Origin: JBIOWF01 sp044868295
GTDB lineage: Bacteria; Actinomycetota; Actinomycetes; Streptosporangiales; Streptosporangiaceae
Direction of reading: 5' to 3'
Assembly: GCA_044868295.1 (NCBI GenBank)
Contig: JBIOWF010000089.1
Span: forward strand, 1-64,000
DNA length: 64,000 nucleotides
The notes beneath the pieces were generated by a model. It saw only the letters and a program-made list of their open reading frames with translations. It had not been told where the DNA came from and did no database searches. Made by a program: the position numbers and the translations under genes. The first letter of the stretch is position 1. Each line of letters begins with the position of its first letter. This document shows positions 7,884 through 18,410 of the stretch, in pieces.

Positions 7884-10800
7884 CTAGGGTCTGACCGGCG
7901 TGTCGCCGCACAGGGCGCGCAGCTCGTCCGCGTCGCAGGGAAGGCCGCTGTGGAGTAGCACCTCGCACAGGTTGACGTCGAACGTCCGGGTGGCCTTGCT
8001 TCCGGCGACGGCCCTGACCACTGTGCGCTGCTCGTCGGTCAGCGGCGTGCCGTCGGAGTACGCCCCGGCGGGGAACACGATGCCGAGCAGCGCGCGGGCG
8101 ATCTCGACCGAACCGAGCGGCCCGGCTCGTTCGAGGGCGGCGCACATCTCGTCCAGGCACTGGCGGGCCAGTTCGGGCGGCAGCAGGGCGAAAGCGCCGA
8201 TCGCGTCGGTCGGGGCGCTGCCGACGGCGAGGAACAGCGCGCCGAAACCGTCCAGGCCGGGATGTCCGCTGAGCGCCTCGATCAGGATCGGCAGCGCCGG
8301 GCCGGGCGGCGAGATGGCGTTCCGGACCCAGGTCAGCGCGGCGCAGAAGCGCGGCAGCGAGTCTTCTTCGCCGAGGAAGCGCTCCAGCAGCTCTCGGGTC
8401 GCCTCACCTGGGTGCAGCGCCAGGCCGAGGAGGATCTCCGCCACCAGCCCGCGGTCGCGCTCCACGCCGAGTCCCGTCTCCGCGACCAGGCAGGCGCGCA
8501 AGGCCGCTCCCGCGTCCTCGCCGGGGGCCGCCGCCAGCAGATGGACCGCGCACTGCCGGGTCCCGCGCGAGATCTCCGGCCCTCCCGCCGCCAGCCTCGC
8601 CCAGGTCGGCACGCCGACCGCGAGACTGGCGTAGATCTCGTGGTAGGCACCCTCGATGCTGTGCCTGGTGAAATACGTGTGCGGTTGTACGGCGTCCGCG
8701 GGGACGGCGTCGTAGAGCGTCTTGAGCTGCTTCGTCGCGCCGATGCTGCCGTCGCGGGTCGCGGCCCTGAGGATGAACTCGAGCAGCTCCGCCCGCAGGT
8801 CATCGCGCTCCACGCTGTCCACCAGAGCGGCCATGAACCGGATCGCCGGCCCGGCGACCTCGGAGACGGTGTGCTGGTACAGCACCTCGTCCCACATCTC
8901 GTCCAGCGCCTGGTGGAAGGCCCGCTCGTCCGGTGCCGCCAGGCCCTTGAGCAGGAACGGGAAGTCGGCGGCGTCACGGCCGAAGAACGTGCTGAGTCCG
9001 CGCCATCGCACGCTGTTCACACCGGTCAGGGCGGCGGGCATCGGCATCGTCCGCCAGGTGTGGATCGCCGTGGCGAGCCGGCCGAGGTCTCCCCGGCGGC
9101 GCGTGCTCAGCATCGCGAAGGTCACGGTGGCGTGCTCGTCGCCGTCCGTGTCGAACAGCCGCCACTCGCCGACCGGACCGCCCTCGATCCCCGGCCGGAC
9201 CTCTCCCTCAGCGATCACGGCACCGGAGGCGTCCAGACCCCGCCACCACTCGACCACCCTGCCCTCGACTGACGAGTAGGCGGGCTCGACCTGGGCGAGC
9301 TGGACGCCGTTCTCGGTGAACCAGGCCTCGGCCACCAGTTCGTTTCCGCTCTCTATCCGTTCGACTTCGAGCGCGCCCCCGCCGTGGAAACGTCTGACGG
9401 CCGTCGTGCCGTCCAGCAGGGTCTCGACCTCGCTGGAGCGCACACCCCCCTCGTAGGTGCGGTGCAGGATCTGCGCACCGTCGAAGCGGTAGCGGAACTC
9501 CCTGTCGAGTTCGTCGTGACGCCATGGCGTGTACTCCCGGCGCCGCGCCCGGCGGCCGTCGACGAAGTCGACCTCCACCGGCTGGTCCTCATCGAGGTGC
9601 GGGCGGCTTCGCCACATGTGCCAGGTGCCCATGGGTACGCCGGTGGCCGGGTCGAACCCGCCACGGACCCATGACTCCAGCCCGGCGACCCAGACGCCCT
9701 CCGCCGGGACGCAGCCGCGGCGCGCCGACTCGGTCCGGGGGTCGGCGAGCTCCGGTCGACCGGCCTCGGTGGCGTCACGCAGGCGCAGGGCCAGCTCGGT
9801 CAGCCCTTCGCAAGCGGCGTGCAGTGCGGCCCCGGGTGAAAAGCCCAGCCCGATGGCCAAGCACTGCTCGACCGCCTCCTCGTCGCCGGCCAGCGCCGCC
9901 TCGACCAGCGGGTTGCCCTTCCCGCCGCTCACGCTGACCCGCGCCAGGACCTTGCCGTCCGCGGAGTGGTACTCGACCCCCTTGACCGCTCCGTCGGACA
10001 TCCAGAACCGCTGCAGGCCGACGCCCAGGAGTTCGAGCCCGGGAATGCGACGCCCGACGGTCCAGTGGCCGAACCGGGAGCTGTGCTCCGCCTCCTCCGG
10101 CACGTTCTCCGGTCTCGGCGGGAACGGCTCACCGTCGAGGTCCACCTCCGAGCCGTCGGCCGTACGGAACCGGCGGCGGACGAGGTAGCCCTCCGTGTCG
10201 AACTCCTGAACCATGACCCGGATCGTGTCGGGCAGCGGGTCCAGCACGGTCCTCTCCTGGGACGGCGTTTCCGCACGGTAGACCGTGACCGTCTCCGGCA
10301 GGCCGTCGGTGAAGTCCGCGACCTCCGCCAGCGAACCGTCGTCGTGGTACCGGCGATGCGTCCCGTGCCGCCTTCCGGCCCGCCACCGGCTCTCCTCGGC
10401 GAACGTGCCGTCGGGCCGCCAGAAGCACCACGGGCCGGTCCTGCCGCGCAGCCCGGTCTCACCGGCGGCCCACTCGCCCTCCTCCTCCATGTACCACGCG
10501 TCACCGGGAACGGTCGCCGGCCGAGGCCCCCGCCTCACGTCAGCGGTCCCGGAGAGGACCGAGTCGAGCCGTATGGCCAGCTCGTCCGCCTCAAGCGGGT
10601 TGTCCCACCTGCCGCCCCGCGAGTGCTCGTCGGGCTCAAGCGGCTGGTCGGCGATCGAGGCGGCCAGCGCGTGCGCCACCCGGACCAGCTCGTACGCCTT
10701 CGCGGCCAGGGCCGCCTCGATCCCGACGACGAGGGCGTACTTGAAGAAGCGACGGGGAAGCTCCTCCTCCGGAACCGGCCAGCCGACCAGCTCCCGGAGC

Positions 10801-12809
10801 AGCTCGACCATCGGCGGCCCCTGCTTCACGAAGCTCGCGAGCGCGTACGCGTAACAGCCCGCGGCCAGGCCGTCCCGCCGCTCCCGCAGCTTCTCCAGCG
10901 CCTCACGATGGACCTCGCCGGAGAAGGTCTCACCGATGGCGTTGCCCATCAGCCAGAACTCGCGCCGCTCGGCGAAGAGCCGCTCGACCAGGGCGCTGCG
11001 CGACCGGGGCGTCTTCATGTTGCCGACCGCCGCGTACAGATTCGCCATGAGCTCCGCGAGGAGGTCGTCCTCGGTCTGGTTGTGGTCGAAGACCTTTCCG
11101 CCCTCCCGGACCGAGCCGGCGAATCGCCTGCCGTACTCGTCCAGCGCCTCGATCATGTACTCTTCCGCGCCCACGTGGCGGAAGCGGTACAGCTGATCTC
11201 CGGCGGCGTTGCGAGCGCCGATGGCCGGGTGGGTGAGCCGGTTGTTGATCATGGCGTCGGCCGCCCGTCCGGCCTGTTCGCCGGTGAGCCGAGGCAGGAT
11301 GTACGTCTTTTCCTCGAACGGGTTGAACAGCACATTCCACAATGGATCGATCGTGGTGGCGCCCACCGGCAGCCCCGCGAGCCGCATCAGCGTGTCGAAG
11401 ACGGATGGCTCGTGTGCGAACGGGGCCAGCGCCATAAGGACCTCCTCCTTCATCTCCTTGACCATGCAGATCTCCGTCCGGTCGCCGTTCTCGGGCTCGG
11501 CCGCGTGCTCCAGCACCCGTAACAGCACGCCCACGAAGGGGTGATCGGCGTGGGTGACCTCTCCCATCACCTCGGCGAGCACCTGCCGGCGCGGTTGCAG
11601 CGGCACCGCCTCGAAACCTCTGGCGGCCGGTTCGGCCCGGGCGGCGCCGGAACCCGCCAGGACCATGCGGACCGCCCAGGAGCACACCATCGGGTCGTAG
11701 CCATCCTGATCGGCGCGATGCAGGATCCGGCGCGCCACGACCTCCACCAGCTCCGGGTGCGCGATCTCGCCCACGATCGACGACCAGCGCTCAGGCGACT
11801 CCAGTAACCGGTCCAGGATCGGAGCCGACGCCTCGGCCGCCATGCCCGCCGTCGCCGGCATCCGGGCCGCCGCGTCCGCGACCTCGGCATCCGTGAGCGT
11901 CCCGTCCTCCAGTCCGCCGCTCACGTACGCGAACTTCAACAAGGGCCACACCTGCGGCGCGACCTCCAGAGCGACCAGCGCCCGCCGGGCCTTCTCCTCC
12001 TGGGGCGCCTCCCCGCCGACGTACATCATCACGAGCGCTCTGCGCACCCGGAAGCCCGGCACCACCGGGATGTCCCCGTCCAGGGCGAGCGACCCGAAGG
12101 CGGCCACGAACGCGTCGACCAGCGGCACACGCCGCGGTGACTGTTCGATCGCCGCGAGCACCCGCGCGCGTTGCGGTTCCATCGCCAGCAGCGACGTGTG
12201 CAGCAGCCAGTAGATCGCCAGATGCGGATCACCGGTCAGCGACGGCAACTCCGCCAGCAGGCCCCGCTCGGCCGCCTCATCGGTCGGCCAGACGGTCCGG
12301 AACAGCCAGACGGCGCTTCGTGCCAGGTCATCGTCGTCGCGGATCGTCCTCTCCGAGCAGTCGTGCACCGGCTGGGCCAGCAGCCGGACGAGCCACTGGT
12401 AGCGCTCCGACAGCGACGGAGTGGCCGTGGTCCCCGCACACGGCCCATCCCAACTTCCGCCCGCACGCAGGTCATCCGTGCTTCCGCCCGGACGCCGGTC
12501 ATCCTTGAAGAGGAGCCAGTCGTAGAGCGACGCGAAAATCGGTCGCAGCTCCCGGGTCTCATGATCCTGCCACCACACCCGCCCGTCCCCGCGCACGTCC
12601 AGCAACGTGTAGTCGCCGCCTTCCTGGTCGAGGATGAAGAAACCGGCCAGCGTCTTGTCGACCGCCCCGAAGCACGAGTGGTTGATCGCGAGGTGGGCCT
12701 CGACGAGATCGCCGACAGTGGGATCGGCCAGGCGCGCCGTCGACACGGCGACCATCTCAGCCGTGATCGGCAATCCGTAGAAGCGGCTGACCAGTTCGTG
12801 TTCCTGCAT
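7884..12809 (-). CDS. giant SUKH-like / HEAT / MORN / ankyrin repeat protein
   Basis: A 1641-aa protein with no signal peptide or membrane segment. Residues 1-110 resemble the second half of a SMI1/KNR4 (SUKH) fold, with a G-D-Y-T-L-L-D strand followed by VWWQDHETREL. Residues about 150-700 are alpha-helical and HEAT-like. Residues about 770-1230 hold MORN-variant repeats (W-x-F/M-W-R-x-D-G, then G-x-x-x-G-x-H/x-R-x-Y), interrupted near 965-1000 by an ankyrin-like unit (NPLVEAALAGDEEAVEQCL). The remainder is again HEAT-like. AGAGG lies 6 nt before the ATG. The next gene upstream on the strand encodes a beta-solenoid/LRR protein. SUKH and MORN-variant domains are known from immunity proteins of polymorphic toxin systems, which suggests a protective or scaffold role; no toxin gene is visible. 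Function unproven. Confidence 0.72.
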   Translation of the reverse strand: MQEHELVSRFYGLPITAEMVAVSTARLADPTVGDLVEAHLAINHSCFGAVDKTLAGFFILDQEGGDYTLLDVRGDGRVWWQDHETRELRPIFASLYDWLLFKDDRRPGGSTDDLRAGGSWDGPCAGTTATPSLSERYQWLVRLLAQPVHDCSERTIRDDDDLARSAVWLFRTVWPTDEAAERGLLAELPSLTGDPHLAIYWLLHTSLLAMEPQRARVLAAIEQSPRRVPLVDAFVAAFGSLALDGDIPVVPGFRVRRALVMMYVGGEAPQEEKARRALVALEVAPQVWPLLKFAYVSGGLEDGTLTDAEVADAAARMPATAGMAAEASAPILDRLLESPERWSSIVGEIAHPELVEVVARRILHRADQDGYDPMVCSWAVRMVLAGSGAARAEPAARGFEAVPLQPRRQVLAEVMGEVTHADHPFVGVLLRVLEHAAEPENGDRTEICMVKEMKEEVLMALAPFAHEPSVFDTLMRLAGLPVGATTIDPLWNVLFNPFEEKTYILPRLTGEQAGRAADAMINNRLTHPAIGARNAAGDQLYRFRHVGAEEYMIEALDEYGRRFAGSVREGGKVFDHNQTEDDLLAELMANLYAAVGNMKTPRSRSALVERLFAERREFWLMGNAIGETFSGEVHREALEKLRERRDGLAAGCYAYALASFVKQGPPMVELLRELVGWPVPEEELPRRFFKYALVVGIEAALAAKAYELVRVAHALAASIADQPLEPDEHSRGGRWDNPLEADELAIRLDSVLSGTADVRRGPRPATVPGDAWYMEEEGEWAAGETGLRGRTGPWCFWRPDGTFAEESRWRAGRRHGTHRRYHDDGSLAEVADFTDGLPETVTVYRAETPSQERTVLDPLPDTIRVMVQEFDTEGYLVRRRFRTADGSEVDLDGEPFPPRPENVPEEAEHSSRFGHWTVGRRIPGLELLGVGLQRFWMSDGAVKGVEYHSADGKVLARVSVSGGKGNPLVEAALAGDEEAVEQCLAIGLGFSPGAALHAACEGLTELALRLRDATEAGRPELADPRTESARRGCVPAEGVWVAGLESWVRGGFDPATGVPMGTWHMWRSRPHLDEDQPVEVDFVDGRRARRREYTPWRHDELDREFRYRFDGAQILHRTYEGGVRSSEVETLLDGTTAVRRFHGGGALEVERIESGNELVAEAWFTENGVQLAQVEPAYSSVEGRVVEWWRGLDASGAVIAEGEVRPGIEGGPVGEWRLFDTDGDEHATVTFAMLSTRRRGDLGRLATAIHTWRTMPMPAALTGVNSVRWRGLSTFFGRDAADFPFLLKGLAAPDERAFHQALDEMWDEVLYQHTVSEVAGPAIRFMAALVDSVERDDLRAELLEFILRAATRDGSIGATKQLKTLYDAVPADAVQPHTYFTRHSIEGAYHEIYASLAVGVPTWARLAAGGPEISRGTRQCAVHLLAAAPGEDAGAALRACLVAETGLGVERDRGLVAEILLGLALHPGEATRELLERFLGEEDSLPRFCAALTWVRNAISPPGPALPILIEALSGHPGLDGFGALFLAVGSAPTDAIGAFALLPPELARQCLDEMCAALERAGPLGSVEIARALLGIVFPAGAYSDGTPLTDEQRTVVRAVAGSKATRTFDVNLCEVLLHSGLPCDADELRALCGDTPVRP

Positions 12810-12945
12810 TGGATGCCTCTCGCTACAAGTGCGGGACGCGTGGAAGCTGACCTCGGCCGTCCGCGTCTCGTGCTCCGGAGGCCGTCGTGTGCCGTAAGGC
12901 GGTGAACTGCGAATTCATCGGGATCTCTGCCAGGGCTCGGCGTCG

Positions 12946-14715
12946 TCACATGGCTTGCTCGGCCGGCTGCTGCTCACGCTGCCACCACTCGAACTCGGAG
13001 GCGTCCGCGAGATCGGCCAGGTCATCGGGGACCTCGCTGAGGATCTGGTCCTGGCCCGCGCAGAGGTGAGCCTGGCCGGCCCGCCCTATGGCGACGCTGA
13101 CGTGCGGGAAGGTGGCACGCAGCCGTTCCAGGGCGGGCGCGCCCACGTCCGTGTATCGCAGGTCGACGGAGTCGAGCCGCTCCAGCTCGAAGAACGACTC
13201 AGGCAGGTCGGCGAGCTCGTTGAAGGACAGGTCCAGCCGCCGCAGCCCGGGCATCCGGGCGAACGCGTCGTCGGGCAGCGCGGTGAAAGCGGTGCGTACC
13301 GCATGCTCGCCGTTGATCGTTTCGTTCCACCGGTCGATCTCCAGCTCCTCCAGTGTGGTGATGGCCCACACCCCGGCGAGCAGGTCGCGGCTCGGCTCGG
13401 GCTGGAACGTCCACGGCGTGTTGCCGCTGAGCCGCAGGACCCGCAGGTTCGGCAGCCGTCCCAGGTCGGGCAGGCGCTCCAGGCCGGCCGACAGGGACCC
13501 GCGCAGGTTCAGCGTCTCCAGCGCGGTCAGCTCGAGCAGTTCGTCCGGAATCGCCGTCAGCCACACATGCGACAGGTCCAACGACCGCAGTCCGGACAGC
13601 CGGGTTACGGACAGGGGGAAGTCGACCGGGGAGTTCCACTCCCCCGGCTGCAGCTCGGGCAGGTGGAGCTCCCGCAGCCCGTCCAGCCGGGCCAGCGCGT
13701 CGGGCACCGGGCATGTCAGGTTGCCCGCGCGCAGCACTTCGAGCGCGGCCAGGTCGCCGATCTGCTCCGGCAGGGCTTCCAGCTGGTTGGCGGAGATGTC
13801 GAGCACACGCAGGTTACGCAGTTTGCCGATCGCCTCGGGCAGCTCGGTCAGCCCCATCCTGCAGAGGCTCAGTTCCTCCAAGGAGGTCAGCTCGCCGATG
13901 CGATCGTCGAGGTCGCCGAGGTCGCCGTTGCCCGAGAGGGAGAGCACGCGCAGTCCGGGGAAGGCGAACAGCTGTTCAGGCAGCCGCCGCAGCTTGCGAT
14001 CGGACAGGTCGAGCTCGGTGACCTCGTCGGCCTGCGCCGACAACGCGTCGAGCTCGTCCATCACCGCCACGTGGCTGGGCCGCACGCCGGTCCGCAGGAT
14101 CTGCCGCCCCGCGCGCAACGCATCGCCGATCTTACGTTCGTCGGCCGCCCCGCTCGCGTCGAGCAGGTCCGGCAGCAGCACGCCGCCCAGTTCATGGTGG
14201 GTGAAGTCGACCGCGCACGTCGTGCGGTAGGGGTCGGCGGCGACCACCCCTTCCGGCTGGCCGGTGAACTCCATGGAGAAGTGGAGGGTGTTGACGATGA
14301 TCTGTGCTCGGACGTGCCCGGCCACCTTCAGGAACCCCCCGTTGTCCCCGTGGCGGCCCTGGATGCCCCCGTCCACGACCAGATCGCCCCGCACCACCAC
14401 GTTCGGGCAGCCGGACAGCAGCACGTTGCGTGCTCGCACGTCACCCGTGACCAAGAGGAAGTTGCCACCCGACGCGTCCCACCAGTCCAGATCGCCGTCG
14501 ACCGTCAGGTCCCCATGGACGATCACGCTGTACGGCTCGCCGCCCGGCGCGGCCGTCAGGTGCGCCGACACATGCAGGCCCGCCTCATAGAGGCGGATCT
14601 CCTGCTTGCCCGCGAAGTCATGGAACGGGCATTCGACATCGGCGGAGGCGTCGAACTGCTTCTCCGCCTCCTCGACGCTGATGAGGCGATATCCAGGCGG
14701 CGATATCTCGGTCAT
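12946..14715 (-). CDS. beta-solenoid plus leucine-rich-repeat protein
   Basis: About 589 aa. Residues about 55-150 form short Gly/Asp/Val repeats (V-x-G-D-L-x-V-D-G type) like the beta-helix of bactofilin-type polymer-forming proteins. Residues about 220-530 hold roughly a dozen leucine-rich repeats of the L-x-x-L-x-x-L-x-L-S-x-N-x-L-x-x-L-P class. No signal peptide or membrane segment is seen, so it is probably a cytoplasmic scaffold. An in-frame ATG at 14745 is an alternative start; neither start has a good ribosome-binding site. The giant repeat gene follows 136 nt downstream on the same strand, so the two may be co-expressed. LRR proteins of this kind also occur next to contact-dependent toxin systems; the specific role is unknown. 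Confidence 0.75.
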   Translation of the reverse strand: MTEISPPGYRLISVEEAEKQFDASADVECPFHDFAGKQEIRLYEAGLHVSAHLTAAPGGEPYSVIVHGDLTVDGDLDWWDASGGNFLLVTGDVRARNVLLSGCPNVVVRGDLVVDGGIQGRHGDNGGFLKVAGHVRAQIIVNTLHFSMEFTGQPEGVVAADPYRTTCAVDFTHHELGGVLLPDLLDASGAADERKIGDALRAGRQILRTGVRPSHVAVMDELDALSAQADEVTELDLSDRKLRRLPEQLFAFPGLRVLSLSGNGDLGDLDDRIGELTSLEELSLCRMGLTELPEAIGKLRNLRVLDISANQLEALPEQIGDLAALEVLRAGNLTCPVPDALARLDGLRELHLPELQPGEWNSPVDFPLSVTRLSGLRSLDLSHVWLTAIPDELLELTALETLNLRGSLSAGLERLPDLGRLPNLRVLRLSGNTPWTFQPEPSRDLLAGVWAITTLEELEIDRWNETINGEHAVRTAFTALPDDAFARMPGLRRLDLSFNELADLPESFFELERLDSVDLRYTDVGAPALERLRATFPHVSVAIGRAGQAHLCAGQDQILSEVPDDLADLADASEFEWWQREQQPAEQAM

Positions 14716-15382
14716 GCGGGGGATGCTAGAACTCTTCGCGGACATTCTCCGCTCGCCTACCGCGAGATCACATAGTTATAAACGATCTACATAGCCGTTG
14801 CCGGGCTCATCGGATGATCTCCAACATGCCTGGTCAGCCATGGTGACGAAGCGAGGGCCACCCCGCGGGCGAACGCCTGTCGGCCTCCGTGGCGACCGCC
14901 AGACCTAAGTATCCGGATTACGTAGTTCTACCGACATGCCCGACCATGAGACCGACGCTCACCAGGCATCGGCCGGCCGGTCTGGCGGAAGTCGGGCATG
15001 AATTGTGCGGACCGGCTGACACGTGCATCCGTGTGGCACAGGCCAGGCCCGGGTTGGACCAGCGCGACGACTCCGCGAACCAACCGCGCGAAAGATGCAG
15101 TTCACACGATTGACCAACCTTTGGCACGATGCACAACCGGAGAGACCAGGCACCCCGGCTGCGGTCGGCATTTTCGCTGACGGAGAATCATCATGCGATG
15201 TCTGTGCCCCCCTCTATTCTCGGTCGAAGCTCCCGGCACATAGTGAGGCAATGAGGGCGGGCAGCGCGTAACCGTGTAACCCTCGCCGGGATGTACGAAA
15301 AGCAAGAATGAGTGACGGCAGTGGCGAGGCCGGCAGTGGCGCCGGCAACGGGGGCTCGGCGGACGCGGACAGGAGGGTGTGC
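14716..15382. other. divergent intergenic region between the LRR gene and the LAL regulator
   Basis: No gene is supported here. A palindrome ATCCGGAT (14911-14918) sits inside a looser inverted repeat with CTAAGT and TACGTAG flanks, a possible operator. A/T-rich patches near 14770-14800 and a TTGACC at about 15112 could be promoter parts. The segment 15308-15382 is in frame with the LAL regulator but Gly/Ser/Ala-rich and probably untranslated. Confidence 0.45.
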
Positions 15383-18355
15383 GTGTACGTATTGCCAGCG
15401 CCAGAGGCGGACCGGCCACCGGTCGGCCGCGACCGGGAGATTTCGCGGCTGAGGAACGTGGTGAAGTCGCTCGCCGCCGGCAAGGGCGCCGTGGTGGAGA
15501 TCACCGGCGAGCCCGGGATCGGCAAGACGGCTCTGCTGAGCGTGCTTGCGGCCCAGGCGGCGGCGATCGGCGCCGAAGTGCTGCGCGCGCACGCGCTCCG
15601 GGGCGCGAACGTCTCGTACCAGGTTTTCCGCGACGCGTGGGGGGACCGGCCCGGCCTGCGCTCCGCTTCGGAGGATCTCCAGGGGCGCTCCACGGCTTCC
15701 ATGCCCGCCGACTCCTCGCACCTTCACCGTTTTCGGCAGGGCCGGACGATGCGGACCATGTTCGCGGACTGGGCCGCGTTCGGGGGTGGCATGCTCGCTC
15801 TGGACGACGTCCACCTGTGTGACCGCGAGTCGGCGGACCTCATCGCCCAGCTCATCCGGACCCCCGTACCCGGCCCGTTCATCCTCGCCGTGGCGCACCG
15901 GCCGCGCCAGACCCCGCCGGTGCTGCTGGACGCGCTGACCCAGGGAGCGCGGGCCGGGACCGTGGTCCGCCTCGAACCGGCCGCGCTGGACGTGGAGACC
16001 GTCACCGCACTGCTGCGCCGCTGGCGCCTGGACGCGCCCGCGGACCCCGGCCGCTCCGTCCCCGACCTGGAGGCGTACGCCCAGCGGCTGCACGCCGCCT
16101 CCGGCGGAAACCCGTCCTACCTGCGCATCCTGGTGGGCGCCAACTGGCAGCCGGGCGGCTGGCCGGACTACCTGGAGGCCGACCGGGACCGGCTGTTACG
16201 TGAAGCCGTGGCGCCGGCCGCCGAACTCGACGCGCTCGGACCGCACGCGACCACCGTGGCCGGGGCCGCCGCCGCGCTCGGCGATCCGTTCCACTCCGAG
16301 GACGTCGCCCTGGTCGCCGAGCTCGAACTCGGCGACGCCGTCGACGCGCTCGCCGAGCTGGCGCGCGCCGACATCGTCAGTCCCCTCGCCTCGGGCGGGC
16401 GCTTCGCCTTCCGCCACCCCGTGCTGCGGCATGTCGCGCACGAGCGTGCCGAGGCCTCGCTCCGCCTTTCCGCCCACCGGCACGCGCTGGAGCTGCTCGT
16501 CTCCCGCGGCGCCTCCGCAGCGGCCCAGGCCAGGCACGCCGAATACGCCCTCGGCGTGGACGGCCCCGCCGCCGCCGAGGTGCTGGCCGCGGGCGCGACG
16601 GAGGTCATGGCGCAGGCGCCCGCGACGGCGGCCCGTTGGCTGCGCCTGGCACTCGAATCCCTGCCGGGCGGAGACCGCTCGATCCAGCGTCGAGCCACGC
16701 TGATGCTGGCCTGCTGCCACGCCCTGACGGCCGCCGGACGACCGCAGGAGGCCCGGGACCTCGCCCACGAGGTGCTGCGTGACCAGGCACGTCTCACCCC
16801 GGACCTGCGCGTGAAGGCGCACGCCGCATGTGCGGGCTACGAGATGCAGCTCGGCCGGTACGACGAGGCGGAGGCGGTGGCCCGCGCCGCCATCGACACG
16901 CTGCCACGGCCGTTGCCGGATCCGCTGCCCGCCGGGGTCGCCGAGCTGGCGTTCAAGTACGGAGTGGTCCACCTGCTGCGCGGCACGTACGGTCAGGCAC
17001 GCGCCCTGCTGCAGGCGGTCGTGGAGAGACCGCTCAGCCCCGAACAGAGCAAAGAGACCGGCGCCTACGGGCGGTCGGTCTTCACGTTGGAGACGTCGAC
17101 CCGGGTGCTCGCCGCCTGTGGCGACAGCTACCTCGGAAACACCGCGTCCGCGGGCGCGGCGATCACCGAGCACGCACAGCTGATCGACGGGCTGCCGGAC
17201 GCGGCGGTCGCACGCCACCCCGAGCTCCTCTCCATGCTCGGCTGCGCCGAGCTCCTGCTGGAGCGTTTCCCGGCCGCGTCACGGCACCTGAGCCGGGTGC
17301 TGACCCTCGCGAAGGGCAGCGGGCCGCAGCAGACGGTGCCGTACGCCCTGGTGGGGCTCGCCTTGGCCGAGCAGCGGGCCGGCCGGCTTGAGCAGGCCGA
17401 ACAGTGGGCGATAAAAGCGGAACAAGCCGCCCGAACCACCGGAATGCACGACGTGTTAAGCCTGGCCATCACGAGGCGCGCCGGCGTGCTGGTGTGGGCG
17501 CGGAGCCGGAGCGACTACCCGGCCCTCGCCGCGCTCATCGAGCATGGCATCCGCAACGCCACACCCCACGGCTGGTGGTCAGGTTTCGCGATCGGCCAGC
17601 TCGCCGAGATCCGGCTCATGAGCGGCGATCCCCAGGGGTGCATACAGACCCTGCTGGATGGCGGCGGAGGCGAGGGCCTGCCGCTCCTCCAGCCCTCTCT
17701 CAAAGCCGTGCTGCTGTCCATGTTGTCGAGTGCGGCGCTTCGCGCCGGCGACCTCGACGCGGCCCGGCGCTGGGCCGGCGACGCGCAGGACGTCGCCGAA
17801 CGGCTCGGGCTGCCCCTCCAGCGGGCAGCCGTCCAGCGGGTGTACGCCCTGCTGCACTCGGTGGACGGCGACCACGAGGAGGCGGCCGAGTTGTTCGAGC
17901 AGGCAGCGGACGGCTTCCGCCGCGCCGGGGCGCCGGTCGACCACGCCTGGACGCTGGTCATGGGCGCGAGATCGGTCGCGACCGTCCAGGGCCCGGCGCC
18001 GGCGGTGAGCTGGCTGGACACGGCCATGGCCCTGGCTCGCAACTGCGGGGCGGCGCGGGTGCTCGAAGGAGCCGAGCACGCGCGCGGCAAGCTCGCCGCG
18101 CAGGCCACCGCCGCTCGTCCCGCGGCGGCCTCGGGACGCAACCTCCTGGCCCTGCTCACCGAGCGGGAACGCCAGATCGCGTCGCTCGCGGGTGCGGGCA
18201 GGCGCACCCGGGAGATCGCGGACCAGCTCTATCTCAGCCCCAGAACGGTCGACACCCATCTCGCGCGGATCTACCGCAAGCTCAACGTCTCCTCCCGCGC
18301 GGCCTTGACCAACATCCTGCTCCGGGCCGGCAACAGCGGCACAGACCGGGTTTGA
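15383..18355 (+). CDS. LAL-family (large ATP-binding LuxR-type) transcriptional regulator
   Basis: About 990 aa. An N-terminal AAA-type ATPase has Walker A GEPGIGKTA near residue 40 and a Walker B-like LALDDVH near residue 135. A long helical TPR-like middle follows. A C-terminal LuxR helix-turn-helix contains LTERERQIASLAGAG, TREIADQLYLSPRTVDTHL and RKLNVSSR. The GTG at 15383 is chosen because AGGAGG lies 6 nt upstream; an ATG at 15308 in the same frame lacks a good site. LAL regulators typically activate secondary-metabolite or sugar genes after ligand-induced ATP binding. The nearest obvious client would be the homogentisate genes or the terpene operon; neither link can be shown from sequence. 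Confidence 0.88.
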   Translation: MYVLPAPEADRPPVGRDREISRLRNVVKSLAAGKGAVVEITGEPGIGKTALLSVLAAQAAAIGAEVLRAHALRGANVSYQVFRDAWGDRPGLRSASEDLQGRSTASMPADSSHLHRFRQGRTMRTMFADWAAFGGGMLALDDVHLCDRESADLIAQLIRTPVPGPFILAVAHRPRQTPPVLLDALTQGARAGTVVRLEPAALDVETVTALLRRWRLDAPADPGRSVPDLEAYAQRLHAASGGNPSYLRILVGANWQPGGWPDYLEADRDRLLREAVAPAAELDALGPHATTVAGAAAALGDPFHSEDVALVAELELGDAVDALAELARADIVSPLASGGRFAFRHPVLRHVAHERAEASLRLSAHRHALELLVSRGASAAAQARHAEYALGVDGPAAAEVLAAGATEVMAQAPATAARWLRLALESLPGGDRSIQRRATLMLACCHALTAAGRPQEARDLAHEVLRDQARLTPDLRVKAHAACAGYEMQLGRYDEAEAVARAAIDTLPRPLPDPLPAGVAELAFKYGVVHLLRGTYGQARALLQAVVERPLSPEQSKETGAYGRSVFTLETSTRVLAACGDSYLGNTASAGAAITEHAQLIDGLPDAAVARHPELLSMLGCAELLLERFPAASRHLSRVLTLAKGSGPQQTVPYALVGLALAEQRAGRLEQAEQWAIKAEQAARTTGMHDVLSLAITRRAGVLVWARSRSDYPALAALIEHGIRNATPHGWWSGFAIGQLAEIRLMSGDPQGCIQTLLDGGGGEGLPLLQPSLKAVLLSMLSSAALRAGDLDAARRWAGDAQDVAERLGLPLQRAAVQRVYALLHSVDGDHEEAAELFEQAADGFRRAGAPVDHAWTLVMGARSVATVQGPAPAVSWLDTAMALARNCGAARVLEGAEHARGKLAAQATAARPAAASGRNLLALLTERERQIASLAGAGRRTREIADQLYLSPRTVDTHLARIYRKLNVSSRAALTNILLRAGNSGTDRV

Positions 18356-18410
18356 CCCTTGCGGGACGGCTGGCCGCGCCGGGATCCGGGCGCCCCGCCA
18401 TAATCGACCC

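Noticed and set aside
12955..14775. A 606-codon plus-strand frame over the LRR gene
   Set aside because: Antisense of leucine-rich repeats giving Gln/Arg-rich text; no motif.
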